From positions 44,868 to 108,867 of the forward strand of contig NW_004797578.1 in NCBI RefSeq assembly GCF_000002075.1: a stretch of 64,000 nucleotides of DNA, given 5' to 3'. Origin of the DNA: Aplysia californica. Lineage: Eukaryota > Mollusca > Gastropoda > Aplysiida > Aplysiidae. The first letter of the stretch is position 1. Each line of letters begins with the position of its first letter. The notes beneath the pieces are model-generated. The model searched no databases, was not told the origin of the DNA, and was given only the letters and a program-made list of their open reading frames with translations. Both the position numbers and the translations under genes were made by a program. Below are positions 1-8,569 of this stretch, in pieces.

Positions 1-445
1 GGTCGTATATCAGCTTATCAGCCTCTCTAGTCTGATTCACTTAAGACAAAGAAATGTTTAAAAGAGAAAGTGGTGGTGAGCCTTCTTTTTTCTTCAGCTT
101 ATAAATTCAGTCTCCCAATTTCGATTGTGGGCCTACTTTTGAATGTGAATTTAGGCCTACCTGGAACCCTTTTGTAAAGCTGGCTGGCTGAGGGACAAGC
201 AAACCTTGATCCCACCGCTACATGGCTGATCCTCTGGACACCCCCCCCCCCTCTAAAAATTAAAAACCATTGTCCAAGACGGAAATGTTTAGGATGGAAT
301 TTTATTCTCACTACCCTACCCTTGCAGTTGCAGTCAAATTTTAATGTCTATTTTTCAAGAACCTAAGATCTAGATCTAATGTGTAAATATAAATTATGTG
401 TTTGTCATTTTTTTGTTTTCATAGATTTTTATGCTTTTTCCCCAG
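1..445. other. Intron upstream of first visible fucosidase exon
   Basis: AT-rich sequence with a C-run near 241-252 and a pyrimidine-rich tract running into the acceptor before 446. No coding segment or repeat that I recognise. It is taken as intron because the fucosidase product lacks its signal peptide and start codon here. Confidence 0.5.
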
Positions 446-683
446 CATGGTATGATGAGGGGAAAATCGGCATATTCATCCACTGGGGAGTGTTTGCTGT
501 TCCAGGCTTTGGCAGTGAATGGTTCTGGTACAACTGGCAAGGCCAGAAACTTCTGGCTTATGTCGAGTTCATGAAAATGAACTATCGACCAGACTTCACT
601 TACGCAGATTTTGGCCCCATGTTCAGAGCTGAATTTTACAATCCCGGACAATGGGCTGATATTTTCAAAGCTGCAGGGGCAAA
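446..683 (+). CDS. FUCA1: Fucosidase exon (first visible)
   Basis: Encodes [17 protein letters not shown] through [11 protein letters not shown]; the HWG histidine belongs to the GH29 active site. The acceptor is either CCCCAG before 446 or ATAG before 425; the first is preferred for its pyrimidine tract. The donor is AA|GTAAGT at 684. Confidence 0.92.
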
Positions 684-793
684 GTAAGTCTTTTTTTTAT
701 CGTTGAGACCGAGCGTCTATGATGTAATTAAGATAAGATAAGATACATCTTTATTGTCCAGATCATGGCACTTTGGTTTGGTGTTCCACCACG

Positions 794-834
<41 letters not shown>

Positions 835-3800
835 ACACGTACACACGTGCACACACATGCACACACAAGTAGGCTTACAATCACATGCATAATATAAATG
901 AGCAGCAATATAAACAATAATAATCGTAAGCTAGATACACACTCAATGTTATTTTGATGCATGCCCTGAGGTCGTAAGTACACTAAACAAGATGGTTAAG
1001 ATGGAAGCATTTTGATAGATGATGGTAAAAATGACCTTCTGTACCTTTCTTTGTTACAGATCAGAAGCATGGGTCTTTTACTTCTGACTGATGTTTTTAT
1101 TTGAGGGAACAAGGGATGTTTGTTGTCTAAAAAGATGGAATTAATTTTCTTAGTGCAAGCTGTTATGTACAATTCATCCAAGTAGGGGAATGAAGATGTT
1201 GAAATTTTACATGCTTTCCGTTTTAGTCGATTTAATTTTTCTTTATCTTGTTGTCTTGTGTTCCCGGCCCATCTGTTATACAAAAATTGATCATACTTTC
1301 TATGGTTGAATGGTAGAACATGGACATCAATGTTTTATCAACTTTAAAATACTTTAGCTTTCTAAATCACAACAGTACTGTGGAATTTCCTCTATGTCGT
1401 CTGCGTAAGTATTTATGACAGTCACCTGTACTAATGACCAGTTCCTACTTTCCACCTCCCCACTTGTGTTTTTTCTTCAATAATTGAGAAGTTTATCAAA
1501 AGTGTTTTCATATCTTCACTGTTTTTACAGATTGTAAAGTCTGTCCAGTCCAAAGAAAAAGGGACAAAATCCCTGAAGCATGATTTACAACCCCTTCGAC
1601 ACGATTTTGATAATTTAGGAGGCGGACTTTAGATGTGCCTGTCAGAGCCAACCCAGGCTGAGAGTGATGCAACATCCCAGGAGAAAGACCAAGGTGTTCG
1701 ATAAAAATTTTCCTCTCCTTCAATCTAACTGAGTCTCCTGCATGCGACGGTCAAGCACCTAACTGCTACACCACAGACGCCAGTCTAATGTTTTTAAAGG
1801 ATATGTGTACATTTGTAGAGCATGCTTTACTTTGCGCCGTTTAGATTCCATGAAGACTTTGACAAAATGTCTTTGATGACAACTGTTTCGTCTGTCCGCA
1901 GATATATTGTGCTGGTGACCAAGCATCACGAAGGTTTCACCAACTGGCCGTCCAAGTATTCCTTCAACTGGAATGCTGGTGACCTTGGACCGAACAGAGA
2001 TCTTGTCGGTAGGCCTACATATTAGGGTCTTGTCAGCACTTTTTTCTACTCACTCTCGATAACGGAAAGTATAAAATACTGTTGACCTATAGTGCAGCCT
2101 CTCCATAACGACCTTTGATATAACGACATCCTCTGTTTAGCGACATGGTGCCCAGATCCCAGTTTTTTACTTATAATATATCTATCATTAGTAATTTTTT
2201 GTTGCCTCTCTATGACGACAACTCTCTGTTATAACGACATTTTTTCTCTGGTCCCGAGGATGTCGTTATAGAGAGGCTGCACTGTAGCTTCTTCTGCTTC
2301 TTCTATGACTGGCTTCCTCCTGAAGGCGGCAGTCTGCCGCTTACAGTCCGACATAATGTGACAACCTCTTTGGGTTTGGCCCATAGCACATCTGGTGTGG
2401 GCCAGGTATTGTCTTGCAGTAGTGGTTTGCGGTACAGGTCTCTGTGCGGGCACTCGAATAGTGTGTGTTGCATTTAAATTTGTAAGTCATCAGGGCTGAC
2501 ACATCTCGGGCCCTGTCGGTCATGTGGCCTAGTCCAAGACAATCACCTGTACAAAGGACCGCTTCCTGAGAACGACGCATCTGATGTGAATATACCTTTT
2601 GTCAGCTTTACTTCTCTTTTCATATTGAATTTTACTGAGAGAAATGTCGAATTTACATTTTGTATGTACACCTGCTTGTGTTTTTACCGTTCTGTACAGC
2701 CAAGAAAAATTTCACTCTAGGATAATTTAGTATTATCTTAGATCTTATCTTATCTTATCTTCCCACTTTCTCCCTTGCATTTTATTATATCATAATAACA
2801 CTATTCAGCGCTGATTTGATTTGACTTTGTGTGAAATTCGTTTTTATTTGTCTCCAGGTGACCTTGCTGATGCTATACGCTCAAATACAGATATCAAATT
2901 TGGTGTTTACCATTCAATGTTTGAGTGGTTTAATCCATTGTTTTTGAAGGACCAAGCTAACGGCTTCAGGACACAGGAGTATGTCAAGGTAATTACAGGA
3001 AAACATCAGTTTTTTACAACAATGAGAGAAAATTAATAATGACCAAAAATATATGTGTATATTGAATATATAGATCAAATTTAAAAAAAAATTCTATCCA
3101 TATTTTTTCTTCCCCAAAAGGACAAATAGATTTTGAGAATACTGGAATATCATGAATACTTAGGAATAGGCAATGTTGGTAATGTCCCTGGCCTCACCCA
3201 CACAATGTGTGCTGTCTGTCTTACTTAATCAAGGTGTGATATATGGTGTTTGATGATCATGTGCTTAGGCAGCTGGATGTAGTCTTTCAATGTAAAAAAA
3301 TGTAATTCTAGAGTATTTCTAGACCTATAGATAAAAGCATCTGCTCAAATAACTTGTCAGTCTTCATACATATTATTATTGTATTGTCTTGTAAGCCTCA
3401 GCTGTAGTTTACGTCTTGTCATTTATTGGTCAATCTAATACAATTCTTCTATCAAATAGGCTGTTTTAGTTTTAGTATCACCTCATTGTAGTAGTTCTAA
3501 CCATTGTGCCATTGGAAACTATAAGGCTTAATCTGTTTTATCAGTTGGATGTGCTCAAGAAATATTTTGTTGAAATTCAATTTCTAAATGTTGAAAAATG
3601 CAAAGAAAAATTACATTTCGGTACTTGTGTTTCAAGCATGGATCAGATATTTTGTTCCTCTCTTCTGTGAAATTTTGCTTTCTAGACCGTACCTTCAAAC
3701 AGCTTGCCTTCATCATGTTCCCTTTCATCGATCTTTCCTTTTGATCCTGTCCACTAGACCAAGACGTTGCCCGAGCTGTATGAGCTGGTCAACCGCTACA

Positions 3801-6800
3801 AGCCGGACGTGGTGTGGTCTGACGGGGAGTGGATGGCCTTGGACGAGTACTGGAACTCCCCGGAGTTCATCGCTTGGCTCTACAATGACAGGTGACCAAA
3901 GGGGGAAAGGTGGTAGCTTATTTTGTGGGATACAAAAATCGTATTAGATCAGCCAACTCACAATTCAACAAAGCATAGCTGAGTTTTATTTGTGTTTTCT
4001 GTTGTAATTTGAATTGTCCCTAGGGGAACGTAAAGTTGGCTCCCCAAAAAAGGTAAAGTTGGCTCCCCAAAAAAGCACCACAAAGACACCCTGAAGATGT
4101 TTCTGAAGGACTTCGACATAAGTCATTCAACGGAGATATTTAATGAATATTTCACTCCACTCAGGAACTGAACTAAGGTCACCCGAGTGTGACAGCGAAG
4201 CGCCTTACCGCTATACCACAGAAGCTGGTTTGTATTACTAACTAAGTTTGTTTTGTTTAGTATAGGGTTTTACGGCGCTCGCAACTGCATAGGTCATATG
4301 AGCGCGCGGGACACACCTAATACTATTTCGTTGGTAGGAAATTTTGAATTTTGCCCGGGTGGCGGCCGAAGCCTACTCTTATCGATTTTAGACCACCAAG
4401 GGATCTTTAACGTGCGCAACTTGCACACGGGCCCTCCGAGATTTTTCGCCCTTGTCCGAGAAGGCTAGGTGTAGATCTTTCCTACCAGAAGATCAGGGGT
4501 GTGGCAGAAAGACAGCAGTTAGGAGGAGCCAAGGAGTAGCAGTAGAAAGGCTGCAGAAAGAGTCAGGAGCCCAGAGGAGCGGGGCAAAGGAGGTGAGGGG
4601 GTGGGGGCAGAAAGTGGAAATGAAAGCAGACAACAGAACATTGTTAGAGATCAGGAAAGGATGTGAAAGGAGACAATTTTAGAGAAGAAAATTTTTTCGG
4701 TCGCTACCCGGAATCGAACCCGGGACCTTTGAATGAGAGGCCAACACCTTAACCTCTAGGCCACGAGAGCCCCCCTAACTAAGTTTGATGTAATAATAGT
4801 AATAATAATAATAAAAATAATATAATGATAATAATAATTGCATTTATAGAGAGCATATCCACGCTCTACAGCATGCTTATGCCTGTCACAACTTGTCGTT
4901 TTTTTAGCTCAAGGGGGCTATCCCGAAATAGGCTGTTTTGAGAAAATCGAAGGTAAAGTTTTTGGATCCTTGTTCAGTTTCTCTATAACCAAATAAATAT
5001 ACACACGAATGAAACCAAACTTCTTCTATTGATAGGGCAATGCCCACTTTTGGTGTAGGTCAAGATTTCTGGAAACGCCCGAAGTCTGGGTTAGCCCCCT
5101 TGTCCTTAAAAGCGACCAACTATTATTGTCATTGTCGCTTTTCTCTGTACCCTGTACTGTTGTTTGATCGTCTTTTTCTAAATTCCTTTCCCCCCTCAGC
5201 CCAGTGAAAGACACAGTGGTGGTCAACGACCGATGGGGAAACAACACACGATGCAAGCACGGAGGATTCTGGGACTGCACTGACCACTACAAGCCAGGTT
5301 TGTTACACACCTTGTTACTAGTTACAGGCCAGATACTATAGTTTGTTACACACCAGATACTGTAGTTTGTTACACACCGGATACTGTGCAACAAGTTGTC
5401 AGACTCACACTTGCATGGGGAAAATGAGTAAATACAGTCGAACTTGCCTTAGCAATCACCTCTCCATTGAGGTCACCTGTACTAACAGCCACTGTTCCGT
5501 GACACCGTTGTGTCTTTCCTACATGTTTCACCTGTCCATATCCTCAGTGTGCTTTCTGTCTGGCACACAGGTTCATAGAATTTAGCCCGCACAATGTTTT
5601 GCCGTGGAAGTAGTGTCGTTGAAAATCCTTTAGTACTCTCATAAGCTCTTTTTTAACGTAGTCTTCTTTTTCTCAATCGTATTCATATAGTCATAATTTT
5701 TCTGCTGTTAGATTATTTATTTTTACTTTCTGCAGCCTTTCTACTGCTACTCCTTGGCTCCCTCTTACCGCTGTCTTTCAGCCACTCCCCTGATCTTCTG
5801 GTAGGAAAAATCTACACTTAGCCTTCTCGGAAAAGGGCGAAAAATCTCGGAGGTCCCGTGTGCAAGTTGCGCACGTTAAAAATCCCTTGGTGGTCTAAAA
5901 TCGATAAGAAGAGGCTTCGGCTGTCACACGGGCGAAATTCAAAATTTCCTACCCACTGAAAATGTTTGATGTGTCCCTCGCGCTCATATGACCTTATGCA
6001 GTTGCGAGCGCCGTAAAACACTTACCAGAAGAGGGAAAAAAAGATTGTTTTTGTGTGCTTTCTGTCTCGCACATAGCCTGATAGAATTCAGCATACAAAG
6101 TATTTTGCAATGGAAATAGGATTGCTGAAAATCTTTTTGTACTCTGATACACTATATTGTAACTTACAATCTTGCACCCACATAGCGAAATCGGCATGAG
6201 GCAGAAAAATCTTTTTGTTGTGTACAAATGTTGCTATGAATATATGAGTACATGTGTTTTCAATAGAAAGAATAGATAGACATTATGTATGAGAAAACAA
6301 ATTCAGGACTTGAAAATCTGATCATGTGTTTGGCTATGTGCATGTCTGATTCACTTTGTGAGTGTTGGGTGACTTTGTAGGCCTACATGTTTCGCTATGG
6401 TCGTGGTAGACGGCAGTTTTCTTCCTCTCAATCGTTAACACTTTGCCGCCTCATCTTGCCGATTGGCAATGTTTAACACCCAGTTTCTTTGGATTTTCCC
6501 CGAAATATGATGGCAAAGTGTTGAATTAATCGGAATGTGCGTTGCATCTGTTCAGGGAAACTGGTGCCCCACAAGTGGGAGAACTGTATGACCATCGACA
6601 AATACTCGTGGGGTTATCGCCGCAACGCTCGTCTCGCTGACATCCACACCATGGAGGAACTCATTGAGCAGTTGGTCACCACCATCAGGTGAGTGTGTGG
6701 GTGTGGGTGTGTCTGTGTGTGTGTGGGTGTGGGTTATCGCCGCAACGCTCGTCTCGCTGACATCCACACCATGGAGGAACTCATTGAACAGTTGGTCACC

Positions 6801-8569
6801 ACCATCAGGTGAGTGGGTGTGTGTGGGTGGGTGGGTGTATGTGTGTGAGTGTGTGGGTGTATGTGTGTGTGTGTGTGGGTGTGTGTGTGTGTAAGAACTC
6901 ATTGAACAGTTGGGCACCACCATCAGGTGAGTGTGTGTATGTGTGTGAAAAAATTGATTGAACCTCTAGTCACCACGGTCAGGTGAGTGCTTCTGTCTTC
7001 CTCAGTATTGTTGTTTATGTCAACTTTACCATTTCTATCTGTGTGTGCTTTATGAATGTCAATGACATCATTATTACTTAATATTGCAAAGAGTGCCATC
7101 ATCGAATACATAAATAATATATATATATATTATGTATGTCTACTTGACTATTTCTATCTGTGTGTATTTACTACCTAAACGCCTTCCCTTTTCCCTTGTT
7201 CCCAGCCTGGGTGGAAATCTGTTGATCAACGTGGGCCCGACGGCGTACGGGGAAATTGCTCCGATCTACGAGGAGCGGCTGAGGCAGATGGGCTCGTGGC
7301 TGGGCGTCAATGGAGAGGCCATCTACAAAACCAAGATCTGGACGTACCAGAATGACTCTGTGGCTCCAAATGTCTGGTAGGATTCAGGGTTTTCTTTTTC
7401 CTGATTAGCTGTGTTTGTTAGATGTTGTCGAAGAGTAATGGCTCGTTCATCAGTTCTGATGATGAATAATCCATCTTGTTCCTTCTGTATGTATAATTGT
7501 TCATTTTGTAGTTGGCGAGTGCTCTAGTGTGGTTTGCTCCTTCTTTCCTATCAAACATCTATCGTCCTTATCTCTCCTCCGTCTTTATTTGTGTATGTTA
7601 CTCTCTTGTAACACCTCTAATCTTCTGGCGCTCATATGACCTTATGCAGTTGCGAGTGCCGTAAAACCTCTACTAAAACTTAAAAAACTTTGTTTGTTAG
7701 ATATTGTCGAAAAATAATGGCTTGTTCATCAGTTCTGACGATGGCCAATCCATCTTGTTCCTTTTGTACATAGTTGTTCCTTAGGTGGTTGGCGAGTGCT
7801 CTTATGTGGTTTGCTCCTTCTTTCCTATCAAACATCTATCGTCCTTATCTCTCCTCCTTCTTTCCTATCAAACATCTATCGTCCTTATCTCTCCTCCTTC
7901 TTTTTTTGTGTATGTTACTCTCTTGTAACACCTCTGTTCTTTGGCACTTACATGACCTTATTGTGTTGCAAGTGCCGTACAACTCTTACGGAAAAAAAAA
8001 ATCTCTTGTAACACATCTATTCTTCGGCACTTATATGACCTTATTGTGTTGCAAGTGCCGTAAAACTCTTACGGAAAAAAAACCTCTTGTAACACATCTA
8101 TTCTTCGGCACTTATATGACCCTATTCTGTTGCAAGTACTGTAAAACTCTTATGAAAAAAGAAAAGTTCTTTCTGCCCATCTTCTTCCTTCAGTACATAT
8201 TGTTCCTTATCTCCATCTGTTGCCAGGTACACCTCTGGTCAGACAAACAGCTCAGAGCCCGCCGTGTACGCCATCTTGCTAAGTTGGCCGACCAGCAACT
8301 CTCTCAGGCTAGGGAGCCCTGTGGCATCGGCCGACACCCAAGTCTCTCTGCTGGGCTACCCGGGACAGTTCCAGTTCAAACCGGTCCCCGGTGGCGGCCT
8401 GGACATCTCGATCCCATCCATCCCCACCAGCAGCATGCCCTGTGAGTGGGGCTGGGTCCTCAGACTGACCGCGCTCAAGAATCAGGAGACCAAGATTGAC
8501 CCCGCGGCTTTTGCAAAGTCTGTGCAGTCGATCCGCATGAGGAAGGAAGAACCCGTGACCCCCAAGTAG
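446..8569 (+). CDS. FUCA1: Alpha-L-fucosidase (GH29), 5' partial, 8 exons
   Basis: Glycoside hydrolase family 29 enzyme that removes terminal alpha-L-fucose from glycoproteins and glycolipids, normally lysosomal or secreted. Exons: 446-683, 1902-2008, 2858-2988, 3758-3891, 5200-5297, 6556-6688, 7206-7376 and 8227-8569. They join in phase into about 450 residues ending in TAG. Visible hallmarks in order: [19 protein letters not shown], the nucleophile segment VWSDGEW (Asp near residue 180 of the visible part), the [17 protein letters not shown] block of the GH29 signature, [11 protein letters not shown], then a beta-rich C-terminal domain. Family members are about 460-470 residues, so roughly 30-40 N-terminal residues with the signal peptide are missing to the left. 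The C-terminus runs about 25 residues beyond the human protein as I recall it (ends EPVTPK). FUCA1 versus FUCA2 cannot be settled. Confidence 0.96.
715..1330 (-). mobile_element. CR1/L2-like LINE, 3' end of ORF2 plus 3' UTR
   Basis: Read on the minus strand, 1283-996 encodes the last residues of a non-LTR reverse transcriptase: [17 protein letters not shown], then DNKHPLFPQ and [14 protein letters not shown]. This is the usual SLxxLY...HPL...RYxxSFxPxxI ending. The 3' UTR contains a CA/GT run (798-840) and ends in GGACAATAAAGATG plus ATCTT repeats at about 730. It is 5'-truncated, as is usual for LINEs, and lies in a fucosidase intron, antisense to the gene. Confidence 0.8.
1505..1790 (-). 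mobile_element. tRNA-type SINE
   Basis: Minus strand: a tRNA-like head with A-box-like TGTGGTGTAGCAGTTAGG (about 1782-1760), followed by a body with GGGATGTTGCATCACTCTCA and CTCAGCCTGGGTTGG. The same head and body recur at 35415-35640 in the other orientation. Fucosidase intron. Confidence 0.65.
1902..2008 (+). CDS. FUCA1: Fucosidase exon
   Basis: Encodes [17 protein letters not shown] to NRDLV. The paired histidines in KHHEGF are conserved in GH29. The acceptor is CCGCAG, and the donor GTAGGC follows 2008. Confidence 0.95.
2090..2286. mobile_element. pogo/Tigger-like MITE, about 195 bp
   Basis: Inverted ends AGTGCAGCCTCTCCATAACG and its complement GTTATAGAGAGGCTGCACTG, with TA flanks. The interior repeats 'ataacgaca' steps. 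A second copy is at 34475-34671. CAGT...CTCTxTATAACG ends with TA duplication are typical of pogo-type Tc1/mariner elements; there is no coding capacity. Confidence 0.75.
2287..2585 (-). mobile_element. LINE 3' fragment with RNase H/C-terminal region
   Basis: Minus strand from 2580: [20 protein letters not shown] and further frames containing [12 protein letters not shown] and LAHTRCAMG resemble the cysteine-rich tail after RNase H in I/Jockey-type LINEs. It ends in a GAAGAAG-rich tail at 2287-2305, abutting the pogo-like MITE. The reading frame is broken, so it is a decayed fragment. Confidence 0.5.
2590..2762 (+). mobile_element. LINE 3' UTR fragment with (ATCTT)n tail
   Basis: AT-rich 3' UTR-like sequence ending in TTATCTTATCTTATCTT at 2742-2761. 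The tail is the same type as the LINE ends at 715 and 25346. No coding part remains. Confidence 0.45.
2858..2988 (+). CDS. FUCA1: Fucosidase exon
   Basis: Encodes [18 protein letters not shown] to RTQEYVK. Acceptor TCTCCAG, donor GTAATT. It matches the segment of human fucosidase around YGLYHSLLEWFHPLY. Confidence 0.95.
3525..3695. repeat. Dispersed repeat (pair with about 31000-31155)
   Basis: Shares GTGCTCAAGAAATATTTT and the following roughly 130 bases (GAAATTCAA..., AAGAAAAATTAC, ...TTTTGCTTT) with 31025-31155; a shorter piece appears inverted near 60118-60150. Type unknown. Confidence 0.5.
3758..3891 (+). CDS. FUCA1: Fucosidase exon with nucleophile Asp
   Basis: Encodes [17 protein letters not shown], then VVWSDGEW and WLYND. 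The Asp of WSDGEW is the family's catalytic nucleophile. GC-rich at third positions compared with its AT-rich introns. Donor AG|GTGACC. Confidence 0.96.
4015..4232 (-). mobile_element. tRNA-type SINE
   Basis: Minus strand from about 4228: a head with CTGTGGTATAGCGGTAAGGC (A box) and a B-box-like GACCTTAGTTCAGTTCC, then body down to a tandem 'ggtaaagttggctccccaaaaaa' doublet at 4030-4075. Lies in the intron after the nucleophile exon. Confidence 0.55.
4246..4772 (-). mobile_element. Full-length SINE: tRNA head, central domain, hairpin tail (body type 3)
   Basis: Minus strand 5'->3': a tRNA-like head at 4770-4695 (A box GTGGCCTAGAGGTTAAGG, B box GGTTCGATTCC), a T/C-rich linker, a central domain containing GTGCAAGTTGCGCACGTTAA and TAAAGATCCCTTGGTGGTC, and a tail GCTCATATGACC...GTTGCGAGCGCC, then GTAAAACCC and A-rich DNA. 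The acceptor-stem halves of the head do not pair, so this is not a tRNA gene. Its tail is the hairpin shared with the other SINE bodies here. A sense-strand partial relative lies at 5725-6030. Confidence 0.8.
4800..4870 (-). repeat. (ATT)n run and SINE 3' scrap
   Basis: An ATA/ATT-rich run followed by GCATTTATAGAGAGCA, the short 3' end of the tRNA-SINE type seen complete at 57600-57955. Confidence 0.4.
4902..5121. mobile_element. MITE family 'GGTCACTTTTAAG', about 220 bp
   Basis: Starts AGCTCAAGGGGGCTATCCC and ends CCTTGTCCTTAAAAGCGACC; the two ends are imperfect inverted repeats. Other copies: 15142-15391, 29942-30186, 48576-48823 and 60752-60999. No coding capacity. Lies just before a fucosidase exon. 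Confidence 0.75.
5200..5297 (+). CDS. FUCA1: Fucosidase exon
   Basis: Encodes [19 protein letters not shown] to DHYKPG. It carries the conserved VVVNDRWG and an N-glycosylation sequon (NNT). Acceptor CCCCCTCAG; donor G|GTTTGT. Confidence 0.95.
5298..5395. repeat. Short tandem repeat, about 28 bp x3
   Basis: Three copies of TTTGTTACACACC-AGATACTGTAG just after a fucosidase donor; the first copy starts at the splice junction itself. Confidence 0.6.
5540..5690. repeat. Diverged direct repeat flanking a SINE
   Basis: GTGTGCTTTCTGTCTGGCAC through the next roughly 120 bases recur, diverged, at about 6052-6185, on the other side of the SINE at 5725-6030. This suggests an older local duplication. 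Confidence 0.45.
5725..6030 (+). mobile_element. SINE body type 3 with hairpin tail
   Basis: Same central domain as 4246-4772 (GTGCAAGTTGCGCACGTTAA, AAATCCCTTGGTGGTC) and the same tail, GCGCTCATATGACCTTATGC to GTTGCGAGCGCCGTAAAAC. The tRNA head is missing (5'-truncated). Sense to the fucosidase gene. Confidence 0.75.
6556..6688 (+). CDS. FUCA1: Fucosidase exon with GH29 signature
   Basis: Encodes [31 protein letters not shown] and [11 protein letters not shown]. It contains the KWE-x-C core of the GH29 signature. The last 79 bases and the donor are duplicated in tandem just downstream (6610-6990); only this copy has an acceptor and keeps phase into the next exon. Confidence 0.95.
6610..6990 (+). 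repeat. Tandem duplication of a splice donor and exon 3' part
   Basis: The last 79 bases of fucosidase exon 6556-6688 plus donor and GT-rich intron repeat with a 121-bp period: the copy at 6731-6809 is nearly identical. Shorter copies end at donors near 6927 and 6982. Each ends in TCAGGTGAGT. The extra copies have no acceptor of their own, and 121 is not a multiple of 3. Confidence 0.85.
7206..7376 (+). CDS. FUCA1: Fucosidase exon
   Basis: Encodes [18 protein letters not shown] to [20 protein letters not shown] is strongly conserved in GH29. The final Trp codon is split TG|G across the intron. Confidence 0.95.
7511..7690 (+). mobile_element. SINE body type 1 with hairpin tail
   Basis: Runs from GTTGGCGAGTGCTCTAG through CCTATCAAACATCTATCG to the hairpin GGCGCTC...GAGTGCC, GTAAAAC and an A-rich end (ACTAAAACTTAAAA). 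No clear tRNA head. Sense to the fucosidase gene. Confidence 0.75.
7783..8165 (+). mobile_element. SINE body type 1 with duplicated middle and tail modules
   Basis: One head (GTGGTTGGCGAGTGCTC), a 38-bp middle segment (CTCCTTCTTTCCTATC...) present twice, and three successive tail modules, each with GGCACTT...AAGTGCCGTA or close variants (ending about 8000, 8078 and 8157). Immediately upstream of the last fucosidase exon. Confidence 0.75.
8227..8569 (+). CDS. FUCA1: Fucosidase terminal exon
   Basis: Encodes the C-terminal beta domain, starting [18 protein letters not shown] and ending RKEEPVTPK then TAG. The segment [14 protein letters not shown] corresponds to the human ITMLGIQGDLKW region. 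Acceptor TGCCAG before 8227. Confidence 0.95.

Noticed and set aside
4695-4770. Possible tRNA gene
   Set aside because: A and B boxes are present, but the acceptor-stem ends do not pair, and the sequence continues into a SINE body with the shared hairpin tail.
6731-6812. Extra fucosidase exon
   Set aside because: It copies an exon's 3' part and donor but lacks an acceptor, and the 121-bp step breaks the frame.
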